DNA of 8,277 nucleotides. It comes from an uncultured Eubacterium sp. (GTDB lineage: Bacteria > Bacillota > Clostridia > Lachnospirales > Lachnospiraceae). Each line of letters starts with the position of its first letter. Within the stretch, counting starts at the first letter, position 1. The DNA is taken from positions 1-8,277 of the forward strand of contig CAKREL010000092.1 of the NCBI GenBank assembly GCA_934317205.1. The letters run 5' to 3'. Below, piece after piece: positions 1 to 6,368 of this stretch. The notes under the pieces are model-generated. The model did not search any database. It was not told the origin of the DNA and saw nothing but the letters and a program-made list of their open reading frames with translations. The position numbers and the translations under genes were made by a program.

Positions 1-545
1 AAGTTGCAGTCACGGCTGTAGCTCTGATCCATAGCGAATGGAAGATCAATGCCATGTGCTTTACAGTATTCAACTTCACCTTCACGGGAGTCGATGGTCC
101 ACTTCGGATCACGCCAAGGAGCAATGATTTTGATATCCGGAGCAAGTGCTTTGATAGAAAGCTCAAAACGGATCTGATCATTTCCTTTTCCGGTTGCACC
201 GTGGCAGATTGCGACAGCACCTTCTTTTCTTGCAATTTCAACTAATTTTTTTGCGATACCCGGACGAGCCATAGCGGTACCAAGTAAATATTTGTTCTCA
301 TATACAGCACCTGCCTGAACGCAAGGAAGAATGTAATCCTCGGCAAATTCATCACAGATATCTTCAATATATAATTTTGCAGCACCTGAATACTGAGCAC
401 GCTCTTCAAGTCCTTCTAACTCTTTGCCTTGTCCGCAGTCGATGCAGCAGCATACTACATCATAATCATATGTCTCTTTTAACCAAGGAATGATGGCTGT
501 TGTGTCAAGTCCGCCGGAATATGCTAAAATAACTTTTTCTTTCAT
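1..545 (-). CDS. argG: Argininosuccinate synthase, N-terminal 181 residues (partial)
   Basis: The enzyme joins citrulline and aspartate using ATP to give argininosuccinate, the next-to-last step of arginine synthesis, in the cytoplasm. The minus strand reads from ATG at 545 to the left edge without a stop, giving 181 full codons of a protein usually near 400 residues. Visible family marks are the N-terminal PP-loop AYSGGLDTT (residues 8-16), the central [14 protein letters not shown] block, and [15 protein letters not shown]; the readable part ends at YSRDCN. An AAAGGA ribosome binding site lies at 555-560, about 9 bases before the ATG. The gene is divergent from the argC operon and has its own promoter and ARG-box-like sites, so the two units are probably co-regulated by arginine. 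No frameshift is seen. The identification is firm; only the missing C-terminal part is unknown. Confidence 0.97.
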   Translation of the reverse strand, partial: MKEKVILAYSGGLDTTAIIPWLKETYDYDVVCCCIDCGQGKELEGLEERAQYSGAAKLYIEDICDEFAEDYILPCVQAGAVYENKYLLGTAMARPGIAKKLVEIARKEGAVAICHGATGKGNDQIRFELSIKALAPDIKIIAPWRDPKWTIDSREGEVEYCKAHGIDLPFAMDQSYSRDCN

Positions 546-578
546 TGTAATAAATCCTTTCTTTCTTATCGTTAAGCA

Positions 579-600
579 GGTCTGTCACAGACCGTTTTTT
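579..600 (+). terminator. Short hairpin plus six T's in the argG leader, facing rightward
   Basis: GGTCTG (579-584), a TCA loop and CAGACC (588-593) form a perfect 6-bp stem, followed by G and TTTTTT (595-600). Read on the plus strand this is a minimal intrinsic terminator that would stop transcription leaving argG in the antisense direction before it reaches the argG promoter. Read on the minus strand the same stem lies in the argG 5' leader, roughly 50 bases after the predicted start point and about 35 bases before the start codon, without a U-tract after it. It may therefore instead stabilise the leader. The stem is short, so either role is only possible. Confidence 0.4.
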
Positions 601-648
601 CTGAATTGTTTCTGAAAACAAACATATCTTTTGCTTTCGACGTGATTC

Positions 649-677
649 ATCATACTACAATCACATTCAGAATGCAA
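649..677 (-). promoter_or_regulatory. argG promoter, sigma-A type
   Basis: On the minus strand, TTGCAT (677-672) and TATGAT (654-649) are separated by exactly 17 bases. Each box matches the sigma-A consensus at five of six positions (TTGACA, TATAAT). Transcription would begin near position 642 and give a leader of about 97 bases. An ARG-box-like site lies immediately upstream of the -35, so a bound repressor could block polymerase. Confidence 0.7.
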
Positions 678-678
678 G

Positions 679-713
679 TGCAAATTTATACATATTTTGC
701 TTATAATAATACA
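679..713 (-). promoter_or_regulatory. Two ARG-box-like sites on the argG side
   Basis: On the minus strand, TGTATAAATTTGCA (692-679) closely resembles the ArgR/AhrC operator pattern (TGNAT, A/T-rich centre, TNCA). A second, looser copy, TGTATTATTATAAGCA, lies at 713-698. Their centres are 20 bp apart, about two helical turns, which is the usual spacing of paired ARG boxes. The pair abuts the argG -35 box. No arginine repressor gene is in the window, so regulator identity is inferred from family knowledge. Confidence 0.5.
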
Positions 714-824
714 TCTTTTTGTTCAGTGCGTACAGAATGGCGAAAAAAGTAAAAAGTCCTTTCTTTTTGAAAAAACTTGTGCTATCATTTGATGCAGAAC
801 AAAAATATATTGAACAGAATAGAA

Positions 825-879
825 TGAATGAAAAAATGAATAAATGTATAAATATACATCTTTGTGTATAAAAAATGCA
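825..879 (+). promoter_or_regulatory. Tandem ARG-box-like operator array before argC
   Basis: Three similar blocks begin at 825, 845 and 865, exactly 20 bases apart. The middle one, TGTATAAATATACA (845-858), is the best: it sits in an ATGTAT/ATACAT inverted repeat and fits the ARG-box 14-mer pattern TGNATNNNNATNCA. The third, TGTATAAAAAATGCA (865-879), resembles the Bacillus AhrC box but has one extra A. The first, TGAATGAAAAAATGA (825-839), is weak. A/T-rich sequence yields chance matches, but the regular phasing argues for real sites. Confidence 0.55.
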
Positions 880-896
880 GAATCAAAAATCAATGC

Positions 897-925
897 TTTA
901 CGAATTGCACGAGAAGTATTATTAT
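897..925 (+). promoter_or_regulatory. Candidate promoter of the argC operon
   Basis: TTTACG (897-902) and TATTAT (920-925) are 17 bases apart, which would start transcription near 932 and leave a leader of about 30 bases before argC. Each box matches the sigma-A consensus only in part. The ARG-box-like array would then lie upstream of the promoter rather than over it, which is not the usual repression geometry. The true promoter could instead lie within the array. Confidence 0.4.
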
Positions 926-962
926 AGGAAACAGTTCATTCGACAAATTAAGGAGGCTGCAA

Positions 963-2018
963 ATGATTAAAGCAGGTATTATCGGAGCAACAGGTTATGC
1001 AGGAGCAGAACTTGTCCGTATTCTGATGGGACATAAAGAAGTTGAAATTGTCTGGTATGGATCCAGAAGCTATATTGACCAGAAGTATGCATCAGTATAT
1101 CACAACATGTTTGAGATTGTAGATGCGACATGTCTGGATGATAATATGGAAGCACTTTGCGAACAGGTAGATGTGATTTTTACTGCAACACCGCAAGGTT
1201 TTTTGGCATCTGTTCTGACAGAAGAGATTTTATCCAAGACAAAGATTGTAGATCTGAGTGCGGACTTCCGCATCAAAGATGTCGCTACATATGAAAAATG
1301 GTACAAGATCGAGCATAAGAGTCCGCAGTTTATTGAGGAAGCAGTATATGGTCTGTGCGAAATCAACCGTGACAAAGTGAAAGGTGCCCGTCTGGTGGCA
1401 AATCCGGGATGTTATACAACCTGTTCTATTTTGACTGCTTATCCGCTGGTAAAAGAAGGACTGATCGATCCGGATACCTTGATCGTCGATGCAAAATCCG
1501 GAACTTCCGGAGCAGGTCGTGGCGCAAAAGTTGCAAATTTATTCTGTGAAGTAAATGAAAATATGAAAGCATATGGTGTGGCAACGCACCGTCATACTCC
1601 AGAAATTGAGGAACAGCTTGGTTATGCGGCTGGTAAAGAAATTGTCATCAACTTTACTCCGCATCTTGTTCCAATGAACCGTGGTATTCTGGCAACAGAG
1701 TATGCAACTTTAAATAGAAAAGCAAATGGATCTCTTCCTACTTATGAAGAATTGAAATCTGTATATGATAAATATTATGCAAATGAAAAATTTGTTCGTG
1801 TGTTGGAAAAAGATGTTGTGCCTGAAACAAAATGGGTAGAAGGCAGTAATTATGTGGATGTTAATTTCAAGATTGATGAGCGTACCGGCAGAGTTGTCAT
1901 GATGGGTGCCCTTGACAATCTTGTGAAAGGTGCTGCGGGACAGGCAGTTCAGAATATGAACCTGTTGTTTGGTCTGGATGAAAGCGAAGGATTAAATCTT
2001 GTTCCAATGTTCCCGTAA
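963..2018 (+). CDS. argC: N-acetyl-gamma-glutamyl-phosphate reductase
   Basis: ArgC reduces N-acetylglutamyl phosphate with NADPH to N-acetylglutamate semialdehyde, the third step of the acetylated arginine pathway. The 351-residue product is full length for the family. It opens with the nucleotide-binding loop GATGYAGAE (residues 8-16) and has the catalytic cysteine, Cys150, in NPGCYTT. The HRHTPEIEEQ motif that supplies the active-site histidine follows. I chose ATG 963 because AAGGAGG (950-956) lies 6 bases upstream and the protein then starts MIKAGIIGATG as usual; an in-frame GTG at 864 would add 33 unrelated residues and fall in the operator array. It is the first gene of the operon and is followed after 32 bases by the GNAT gene. 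Confidence 0.97.
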   Translation: MIKAGIIGATGYAGAELVRILMGHKEVEIVWYGSRSYIDQKYASVYHNMFEIVDATCLDDNMEALCEQVDVIFTATPQGFLASVLTEEILSKTKIVDLSADFRIKDVATYEKWYKIEHKSPQFIEEAVYGLCEINRDKVKGARLVANPGCYTTCSILTAYPLVKEGLIDPDTLIVDAKSGTSGAGRGAKVANLFCEVNENMKAYGVATHRHTPEIEEQLGYAAGKEIVINFTPHLVPMNRGILATEYATLNRKANGSLPTYEELKSVYDKYYANEKFVRVLEKDVVPETKWVEGSNYVDVNFKIDERTGRVVMMGALDNLVKGAAGQAVQNMNLLFGLDESEGLNLVPMFP

Positions 2019-2050
2019 ATATAAATATGTATGGAAGGAAACAAGATTTT

Positions 2051-2503
2051 ATGAAAATAAAGATTCGCCCAATGACGATTGAAGATTATGATGAAGTATA
2101 TGCACTGTGGATGACCATCAAAGGGTTTGGGATCCGGAGCATTGATGATTCCAGAGAAGGAACAGCGCGTTTCCTGAAGCGGAATCCGACCACAAGTATT
2201 GTGGCTGAAGCTGACGGTAAACTGGTGGGCGCAATTTTGTGCGGACATGATGGCCGTACCGGATGTTTTTACCATGTGTGTGTGAATGAAGCTTATCGTA
2301 ATCGCGGTATCGGAAAGCAGATGGCAACAGCAGCGATGCGTGCTTTACAGCGTGAGCAGATCAATAAAGTAAATCTGATCGCTTTTAAGAAAAACGAACT
2401 CGGCAATCAGTTCTGGCAGGAAGAAGGCTGGAAAATGAGAGCTGATGTGAATTATTATGATTTTGTTTTGAATGATGAAAATATTACTAAATTCAATGAA
2501 TAA
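2051..2503 (+). CDS. GNAT-family N-acetyltransferase inside the arg operon
   Basis: This 150-residue protein is a single GNAT domain, which transfers an acetyl group from acetyl-CoA to an amine. Seen directly: an IRPMTIEDYDEV start typical of the family, a VAEADGKLVGAILCG strand pair (about 51-65), and the acetyl-CoA pyrophosphate loop RNRGIG (83-88; pattern R-x-x-G-x-G) after a beta strand at 75-79. It resembles small YpeA/RimI-like acetyltransferases, but the substrate cannot be read from sequence. ATG 2051 is preferred to ATG 2027 because GGAAGGA (2033-2039) precedes it at a good distance. Its place between argC and argJ suggests a role in arginine synthesis, possibly making N-acetylglutamate as some short GNAT enzymes do. 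That role is inference; a protein-modifying role or chance linkage is also possible. Confidence 0.85.
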   Translation: MKIKIRPMTIEDYDEVYALWMTIKGFGIRSIDDSREGTARFLKRNPTTSIVAEADGKLVGAILCGHDGRTGCFYHVCVNEAYRNRGIGKQMATAAMRALQREQINKVNLIAFKKNELGNQFWQEEGWKMRADVNYYDFVLNDENITKFNE

Positions 2504-2538
2504 GGCAGATTATATATTTAAATAAAAAATAAAAAAAG

Positions 2539-2573
2539 CAGATACAGCGATACTAATGCAAAAAATGTATCTG
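2539..2573 (+). promoter_or_regulatory. Inverted repeat beside the argJ ribosome binding site
   Basis: CAGATACA (2539-2546) and TGTATCTG (2566-2573) are perfect 8-bp inverted arms around a 19-base loop. The right arm ends two bases before the AGGAGG (2576-2581) of argJ. In mRNA the hairpin could affect ribosome access or mark a processing or stability site in the 86-base gap between the GNAT gene and argJ. There is no T-run after it, so it is not an intrinsic terminator. Confidence 0.45.
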
Positions 2574-2589
2574 ACAGGAGGATTGGATC

Positions 2590-3813
2590 ATGAAACAGAT
2601 TACAGGTGGCGCGACAGCAGCAAAAGGATTCCAGGCAGCATGTACCGCGGCAGGAATCAAATATGAAAACCGTACTGATATGGCGATGCTTTACAGCCAG
2701 GTACCGTGTCGTGTAGCAGGAACGTTTACGACAAATCTTGTGAAGGCGGCACCGGTACTCTGGGATCGGGATATTGTGAAAAACAGTGAATATGCACAGG
2801 CAGTTGTTGTCAATGCAGGTATCGCAAACGCCTGCACCGGACAGGAAGGTCTTGATTACTGTCAAAAAACCGCAGATCAGGCAGCAAAAGTACTGGGAAT
2901 TCCGGCAAGTGCTGTTTGTGTGGCATCTACCGGTGTCATTGGCAAACAACTTCCAATCGACCGTATTATGGCAGGTGTGGAGGCATTGGCACCAAAGCTT
3001 GCGGAGGGTGTGGAAGCAGGCAATGCAGCTGCAAAAGCAATTATGACCACAGATACTCATGAAAAAGAAGTGGCCGTAGAATTTGAAATTTGTGGAAAAA
3101 CTGTCACTATCGGTGGAATGTGTAAAGGTTCTGGTATGATTCATCCAAACATGTGCACCATGCTTGCGTTTGTAACCACAGACCTTGCAATTTCCAAAGA
3201 GTTATTACAGGAAGCACTTTCTGCAAATGTAAAAGATACTTTCAATATGATTTCAGTGGACGGAGATACATCCACAAATGATACGTTACTTCTGATGGCA
3301 AATGGTCTGGCAGAAAATCCGGAGATTACAGAAAAAGGCGCAGATTATGATACATTCTGTGAAGCGTTGAATTTTGTCAACACAACGCTTGCAAAAATGA
3401 TGGCAGGAGACGGCGAAGGTGCAACTGCATTATTTGAAGTAACTGTTGTCAATGCAGAAACAAAAGAGCAGGCACAAATACTTGCAAAATCCGTAATCTG
3501 TTCCAGTCTGACAAAAGCGGCTATTTTCGGACATGATGCAAACTGGGGAAGAATCCTCTGTGCAATGGGATATTCCGGAGCAAAATTTGATCCTGATAAA
3601 GTAGATTTGTATTTTGAGAGCAAAGGCGGCAAAATAAAACTCATCGAGAATGGTGTCGCACTTGATTACAGTGAAGAAGAAGCAACAAAAATTTTGTCCG
3701 AGCCGGAAGTAACTGCCATCGCAGACCTGAAACTTGGCGATGCACAGGGAACAGCATGGGGTTGTGACTTGAGCTATGATTATGTAAAAATCAATGCAGA
3801 TTATCGTTCTTAA
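2590..3813 (+). CDS. argJ: Glutamate N-acetyltransferase (ornithine acetyltransferase)
   Basis: ArgJ moves the acetyl group from N-acetylornithine to glutamate, giving ornithine and recycling N-acetylglutamate; many bacterial forms also use acetyl-CoA to make N-acetylglutamate. The 407 residues match the family length. ArgJ is made as a precursor that cuts itself before a threonine. Here the site is KGSGMIHPNMCTMLAF, with Thr190 as new N-terminus and nucleophile, giving chains of about 189 and 218 residues. The residue before it is Cys rather than the commoner Ala. Other family blocks are VVVNAGIANACTG (72-84), KMMAGDGEGATALFEV, and the C-terminal GCDLSYDYVKINADYRS. AGGAGG at 2576-2581 supports ATG 2590. 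Sequence alone does not show whether this copy is mono- or bifunctional. Confidence 0.96.
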   Translation: MKQITGGATAAKGFQAACTAAGIKYENRTDMAMLYSQVPCRVAGTFTTNLVKAAPVLWDRDIVKNSEYAQAVVVNAGIANACTGQEGLDYCQKTADQAAKVLGIPASAVCVASTGVIGKQLPIDRIMAGVEALAPKLAEGVEAGNAAAKAIMTTDTHEKEVAVEFEICGKTVTIGGMCKGSGMIHPNMCTMLAFVTTDLAISKELLQEALSANVKDTFNMISVDGDTSTNDTLLLMANGLAENPEITEKGADYDTFCEALNFVNTTLAKMMAGDGEGATALFEVTVVNAETKEQAQILAKSVICSSLTKAAIFGHDANWGRILCAMGYSGAKFDPDKVDLYFESKGGKIKLIENGVALDYSEEEATKILSEPEVTAIADLKLGDAQGTAWGCDLSYDYVKINADYRS

Positions 3814-3973
3814 GATATATGGATTCTAAATGATTATAAAAAATATATGAGAGTGTATAGAACAGCTTTTTGTTATTAAAGAAAGATTGATTTTGCAGAT
3901 ATTTGATAGATAAATAAGAAACAGATATACACAAAAAATGTAAAAAAGTGATTTGTTACAGGAGGACAGATAA
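3814..3973 (+). promoter_or_regulatory. argJ-argB spacer with argJ-like leader elements
   Basis: This 160-base AT-rich gap has no supported ORF and no clear terminator. Near argB it repeats two elements of the argJ leader exactly: CAAAAAATGTA (3932-3942; also 2559-2569) and ACAGGAGGA (3958-3966; also 2574-2582), the latter being the ribosome binding site region. Weak stems are possible: TACA/TGTA (3928-3931 with 3939-3942) inside AACAGAT/ATTTGTT (3920-3926 with 3951-3957). A weak internal promoter cannot be excluded, but I see no convincing -35/-10 pair. Confidence 0.4.
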
Positions 3974-4873
3974 ATGAATGAAGATAAATACGAAGCATTG
4001 CGTGCGAAGGCAGAGGTGCTGATTGAGGCTTTGCCATACATCCAACGTTTTAACCGCCGGATTATTGTGGTAAAATACGGTGGAAGTGCCATGCTGGATG
4101 AAGAATTAAAGCAGCGTGTTATTCAGGATGTAACATTGCTGAAATTGGTTGGGTTTAAACCAATCATCGTACATGGTGGTGGAAAAGAAATCAGTAAATG
4201 GGTAGCAAAAGCCGGAATGGAGCCAGAGTTTGTAAATGGTTTGAGAAAAACAGATGCTGAGACAATGGAAATTGCAGAGATGGTACTTGGAAAAGTAGGA
4301 AAATCTCTTGTATCCATGGTAGAAAAGCTTGGTGTTCAGGCAGTTAGCATCAGCGGTAAAGACGGCGGTTTGCTGAAAGTTGAAAAAAAATATTCCCAGG
4401 GACAGGATATAGGTTTTGTAGGTGATGTAAAATCTGTGGATCCGAAAATTTTATTTGATCTGCTGGAAAAAGATTTTCTCCCTATCGTATGCCCAATCGG
4501 TCTGGATGATGATTATCAGACTTATAATATTAATGCAGATGATGCGGCATGTGCGATTGCGACAGCAGTTCATGCTGAAAAACTTGCATTTTTAACAGAC
4601 ATCGAGGGAGTTTACCGTGATCCGAAAGATCCTTCCACATTGATTTCTGAACTGACTGTTTCCGAAGCAAAAGACTTGCTTGACAGCGGTTATGTAGTGG
4701 GCGGTATGCTTCCAAAATTAAATAATTGCATTCATGCAGTGGAAAATGGTGTTTCCAGAGTGCATATTTTAGATGGACGAATGGCTCATTGTCTGTTATT
4801 GGAAATTTTTACAAATAAAGGAATCGGTACAGCGATCCTTGGAGATGAGGAGGCAAAATTTGACCATGAATAA
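3974..4873 (+). CDS. argB: Acetylglutamate kinase, probably arginine-inhibited type
   Basis: ArgB phosphorylates N-acetylglutamate with ATP, often the controlled step of the pathway when ArgJ recycles the acetyl group. The 299 residues show the amino-acid-kinase fold marks: VVKYGGSAM (32-40, phosphate-binding Lys34), VHGGGKEIS (66-74, substrate loop), NINADDA (185-191) and GGMLPKL (243-249). About 30 residues precede the first strand; such an N-terminal helix links dimers into the hexamer of arginine-inhibited kinases. The C-terminal block from His254 to Thr286, including ILDGRMAH and [10 protein letters not shown], fits the arginine-site pattern of that class. AGGAGG (3960-3965) supports ATG 3974. 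The end overlaps argD by 8 bases. Arginine sensitivity is inferred from these features. Confidence 0.96.
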   Translation: MNEDKYEALRAKAEVLIEALPYIQRFNRRIIVVKYGGSAMLDEELKQRVIQDVTLLKLVGFKPIIVHGGGKEISKWVAKAGMEPEFVNGLRKTDAETMEIAEMVLGKVGKSLVSMVEKLGVQAVSISGKDGGLLKVEKKYSQGQDIGFVGDVKSVDPKILFDLLEKDFLPIVCPIGLDDDYQTYNINADDAACAIATAVHAEKLAFLTDIEGVYRDPKDPSTLISELTVSEAKDLLDSGYVVGGMLPKLNNCIHAVENGVSRVHILDGRMAHCLLLEIFTNKGIGTAILGDEEAKFDHE

Positions 4874-6062
4874 ACAGAATTATATTGACCACGCAGAGCA
4901 GGCACTGCTTCATACGTATAATCGTTTTCCGGTTGTATTGGATTACGGCGAGGGTGTATATCTGTATGATACAGATGGAAAAAAATATCTTGATTTTGCA
5001 GCTGGTATTGCTGTCTGCGCCTTTGGATATGGAAAAAAAGAGTATAACGATGCTTTGAAAAATCAAGTAGATAAACTATTACATACTTCTAATTTATATT
5101 ATAATGTACCAACTATGGAAGCAGCTGAAAAAGCACTTGCTGCCGCTGATATGGATCGTATCTTTTTTACAAACAGTGGTACAGAAGCTATCGAGGGTGC
5201 ATTAAAAGCAGCCAAAAAATACGCTTACACCAGGGATGGACATGCAGGTCACGAGGTGATTGCAATGCAGCATTCTTTCCATGGAAGAAGTCTTGGTGCA
5301 TTATCCGTTACTGGAACCAAACATTATCAGGAGCCGTTTGAGCCGCTGATTCCTGGAATTCGTTTTGCGGAGTATAACGATCTGGAGAGTGTGAAAGCAC
5401 AGATTACGGATAAAACATGTGCTATCATTATGGAAACTGTACAGGGTGAGGGTGGAATTTATCCGGCTGATCCAGAATTTCTGAAAGGTGTGCGTGCCCT
5501 TTGTGATGAGAAAGATATTTTGCTTATCCTGGATGAAATTCAGTGTGGTATGGGACGTACCGGAGCAATGTTTGCATGGCAGAATTACGGTGTAAAACCA
5601 GATATCATGACGGTTGCAAAAGCTCTGGGTTGTGGTGTGCCAGTAGGCGCGTTCATGATGACTCAGAAAGTGGCAGACAAATCCCTGGCACCTGGAGATC
5701 ATGGAACCACTTACGGTGGAAACCCATTCGTAGGAGCTGCTGTCAGTGCGGTATTTGATATTTTTGAAAAAGATCAGATTATCAACCATGTACATGAAAT
5801 TGCACCGTATCTGGAACAAAAGCTTGATGAACTGGCTGCAAAATATGACTTTATCACAGATCGTCGTGGTATGGGGCTGATGCAGGGACTGGAAATGAAA
5901 ATTCCGGTTGGACAGGTCGCCGCAAAGGCACTGGAAAAAGGTCTGATCATCATTACAGCAGGTTCCAACGTGGTTCGTTTTGTCCCGCCACTTGTAATTG
6001 AAAAAGAGCATGTGGATGAGATGATTGCAAAATTAGATGAGGTCCTTTCTACATTTTCATAA
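4866..6062 (+). CDS. argD: Acetylornithine aminotransferase
   Basis: ArgD is a PLP enzyme that moves an amino group from glutamate to N-acetylglutamate semialdehyde, giving N-acetylornithine; related enzymes also serve lysine synthesis. The 398-residue product has the class III aminotransferase marks: NSGTEA (103-108, PLP phosphate), HSFHGR (136-141, aromatic residue stacking on the cofactor), [13 protein letters not shown] (221-233, Asp223 on the pyridine nitrogen), the PLP lysine Lys252 in VAKALGCG, and [10 protein letters not shown] start it at ATG 4866, inside the argB stop region, because [22 protein letters not shown] is the expected start and GAGGAGG (4847-4853) lies 12 bases upstream; an in-frame ATG at 4773 would overlap argB by 100 bases. 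The overlap implies translational coupling to argB. Operon context favours ArgD over ornithine or GABA aminotransferase. Confidence 0.96.
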   Translation: MNKQNYIDHAEQALLHTYNRFPVVLDYGEGVYLYDTDGKKYLDFAAGIAVCAFGYGKKEYNDALKNQVDKLLHTSNLYYNVPTMEAAEKALAAADMDRIFFTNSGTEAIEGALKAAKKYAYTRDGHAGHEVIAMQHSFHGRSLGALSVTGTKHYQEPFEPLIPGIRFAEYNDLESVKAQITDKTCAIIMETVQGEGGIYPADPEFLKGVRALCDEKDILLILDEIQCGMGRTGAMFAWQNYGVKPDIMTVAKALGCGVPVGAFMMTQKVADKSLAPGDHGTTYGGNPFVGAAVSAVFDIFEKDQIINHVHEIAPYLEQKLDELAAKYDFITDRRGMGLMQGLEMKIPVGQVAAKALEKGLIIITAGSNVVRFVPPLVIEKEHVDEMIAKLDEVLSTFS

Positions 6063-6096
6063 GCTTTAGTATATGTTTCATTTGATGAAAATAAGG

Positions 6097-6142
6097 CAGA
6101 CAGCTGTGCATTTCCTTTGAAAAGCATAGTTGTCTGTTTTTT
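6097..6142 (+). terminator. Intrinsic terminator of the argC-D operon
   Basis: CAGACAGCTGTGC (6097-6109) pairs with GCATAGTTGTCTG (6124-6136) along all 13 positions, 11 Watson-Crick and 2 G-U, and TTTTTT (6137-6142) follows at once. The 14-base loop can itself form a TTTC/GAAA pair. It begins 34 bases after the argD stop and faces the same way, so it should end the arginine transcript. Confidence 0.88.
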
Positions 6143-6237
6143 GAACGCAGAATAAGCATTCCCACGCTCCCACTGACGGTCGCAAAGCGACTGCGTTCAT
6201 GAGCAAGTAGCGAAAGCGGATTGCGAATGTCCGCTTT
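6143..6237. repeat. Hairpin-rich element, candidate dispersed repeat or structured RNA
   Basis: Starting right after the terminator's T-run, this stretch is visibly richer in G and C than the DNA around it. It contains an 8-bp inverted pair GAACGCAG (6143-6150) and CTGCGTTC (6191-6198), a hairpin GTCGC-AAA-GCGAC (6179-6191) nested at its right side and sharing one base, and an 8-bp stem AAAGCGGA/TCCGCTTT (6213-6220 with 6230-6237) around a 9-base loop. No ORF with a start signal fits. The pattern resembles a REP-like palindromic repeat or small structured RNA. I cannot confirm that it recurs elsewhere in the genome. Confidence 0.45.
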
Positions 6238-6308
6238 ACATTTTCAAGATTATTGAATATTCTTAGGAATCGTCGGAAAGAACCATTTACAGTATAAAAC
6301 CCAAAGTT

Positions 6309-6338
6309 TTGTGACAATATAGCATATATATGCATAAA
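6309..6338 (+). promoter_or_regulatory. Weak promoter-like pair with a 12-bp palindrome
   Basis: TTGTGA (6309-6314) and CATAAA (6333-6338) with 18 bases between are a weak sigma-A-like pair upstream of the YdcZ-type gene. The spacer contains GCATATATATGC (6322-6333), a perfect 12-bp palindrome overlapping the first base of the -10. It could be an operator, but short alternating AT palindromes arise readily in such DNA. Confidence 0.3.
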
Positions 6339-6368
6339 TAATAATATAAAAATGGAGCGGGACTTATT

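Larger units (their letters stand above)
546..962. promoter_or_regulatory. Divergent argG/argC control region
   Basis: This non-coding, strongly AT-rich stretch of 417 bases lies between two divergent arginine genes. From left to right it holds the argG leader with a small hairpin, the argG promoter, ARG-box-like sites on the argG side, a middle section of about 110 bases (714-824) in which I see only weak A/T-run inverted repeats, an ARG-box-like array on the argC side, a candidate argC promoter, and the argC ribosome binding site. I looked for a T-box leader (AGGGTGG-type antiterminator bulge) and found none. Confidence 0.85.
6063..6368. other. Intergenic region after the arginine operon
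   Basis: This 306-base stretch has no supported gene. It holds, in order, a small TTTCAT-TTG-ATGAAA hairpin (6076-6090), the operon terminator (6097-6142), a structured GC-richer element (6143-6237), then AT-rich sequence containing a 12-bp palindrome and a weak promoter-like pair upstream of the next gene. A minus-strand reading frame of 85 codons across it lacks a ribosome binding site and simply runs through the hairpins. Confidence 0.8.

Noticed and set aside
751..768. AAAAAG/CTTTTT inverted repeat in the divergent region as a terminator
   Set aside because: The stem is almost all A-T pairs in A/T runs, too weak to call, and no transcript clearly needs ending there.
864..962. 33-codon upstream extension of argC from a GTG at 864
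   Set aside because: It runs through the ARG-box-like array, lacks a ribosome binding site and matches nothing in ArgC, while ATG 963 has AAGGAGG and gives the normal N-terminus.
546..962. T-box or other arginine riboswitch in the argG/argC control region
   Set aside because: No conserved T-box antiterminator sequence and no leader terminator in the sense direction; the ARG-box-like sites explain control better.
2518..3144. 208-codon open frame on the minus strand across the start of argJ
   Set aside because: It lies antisense to argJ with Cys/His/Ser-rich, low-quality composition, no start signal and no recognisable domain; a shadow of argJ codon use.
3889..3912. Internal promoter before argB (TTGATT followed by an AT-rich -10-like block)
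   Set aside because: Both boxes are weak and the surrounding DNA is so AT-rich that such pairs are expected by chance.
4773..4865. Longer argD start inside argB at ATG 4773
   Set aside because: It would add 31 residues from the overlapping argB frame. The usual ArgD N-terminus begins at ATG 4866, with GAGGAGG upstream.
5301..6011. 236-codon open frame on the minus strand across argD
   Set aside because: It is fully antisense to a well-conserved enzyme gene, without a ribosome binding site or domain; a shadow frame.
6078..6335. 85-codon minus-strand frame across the post-operon intergenic region
   Set aside because: There is no ribosome binding site, it crosses the terminator and three hairpins, and the translation has no recognisable feature.
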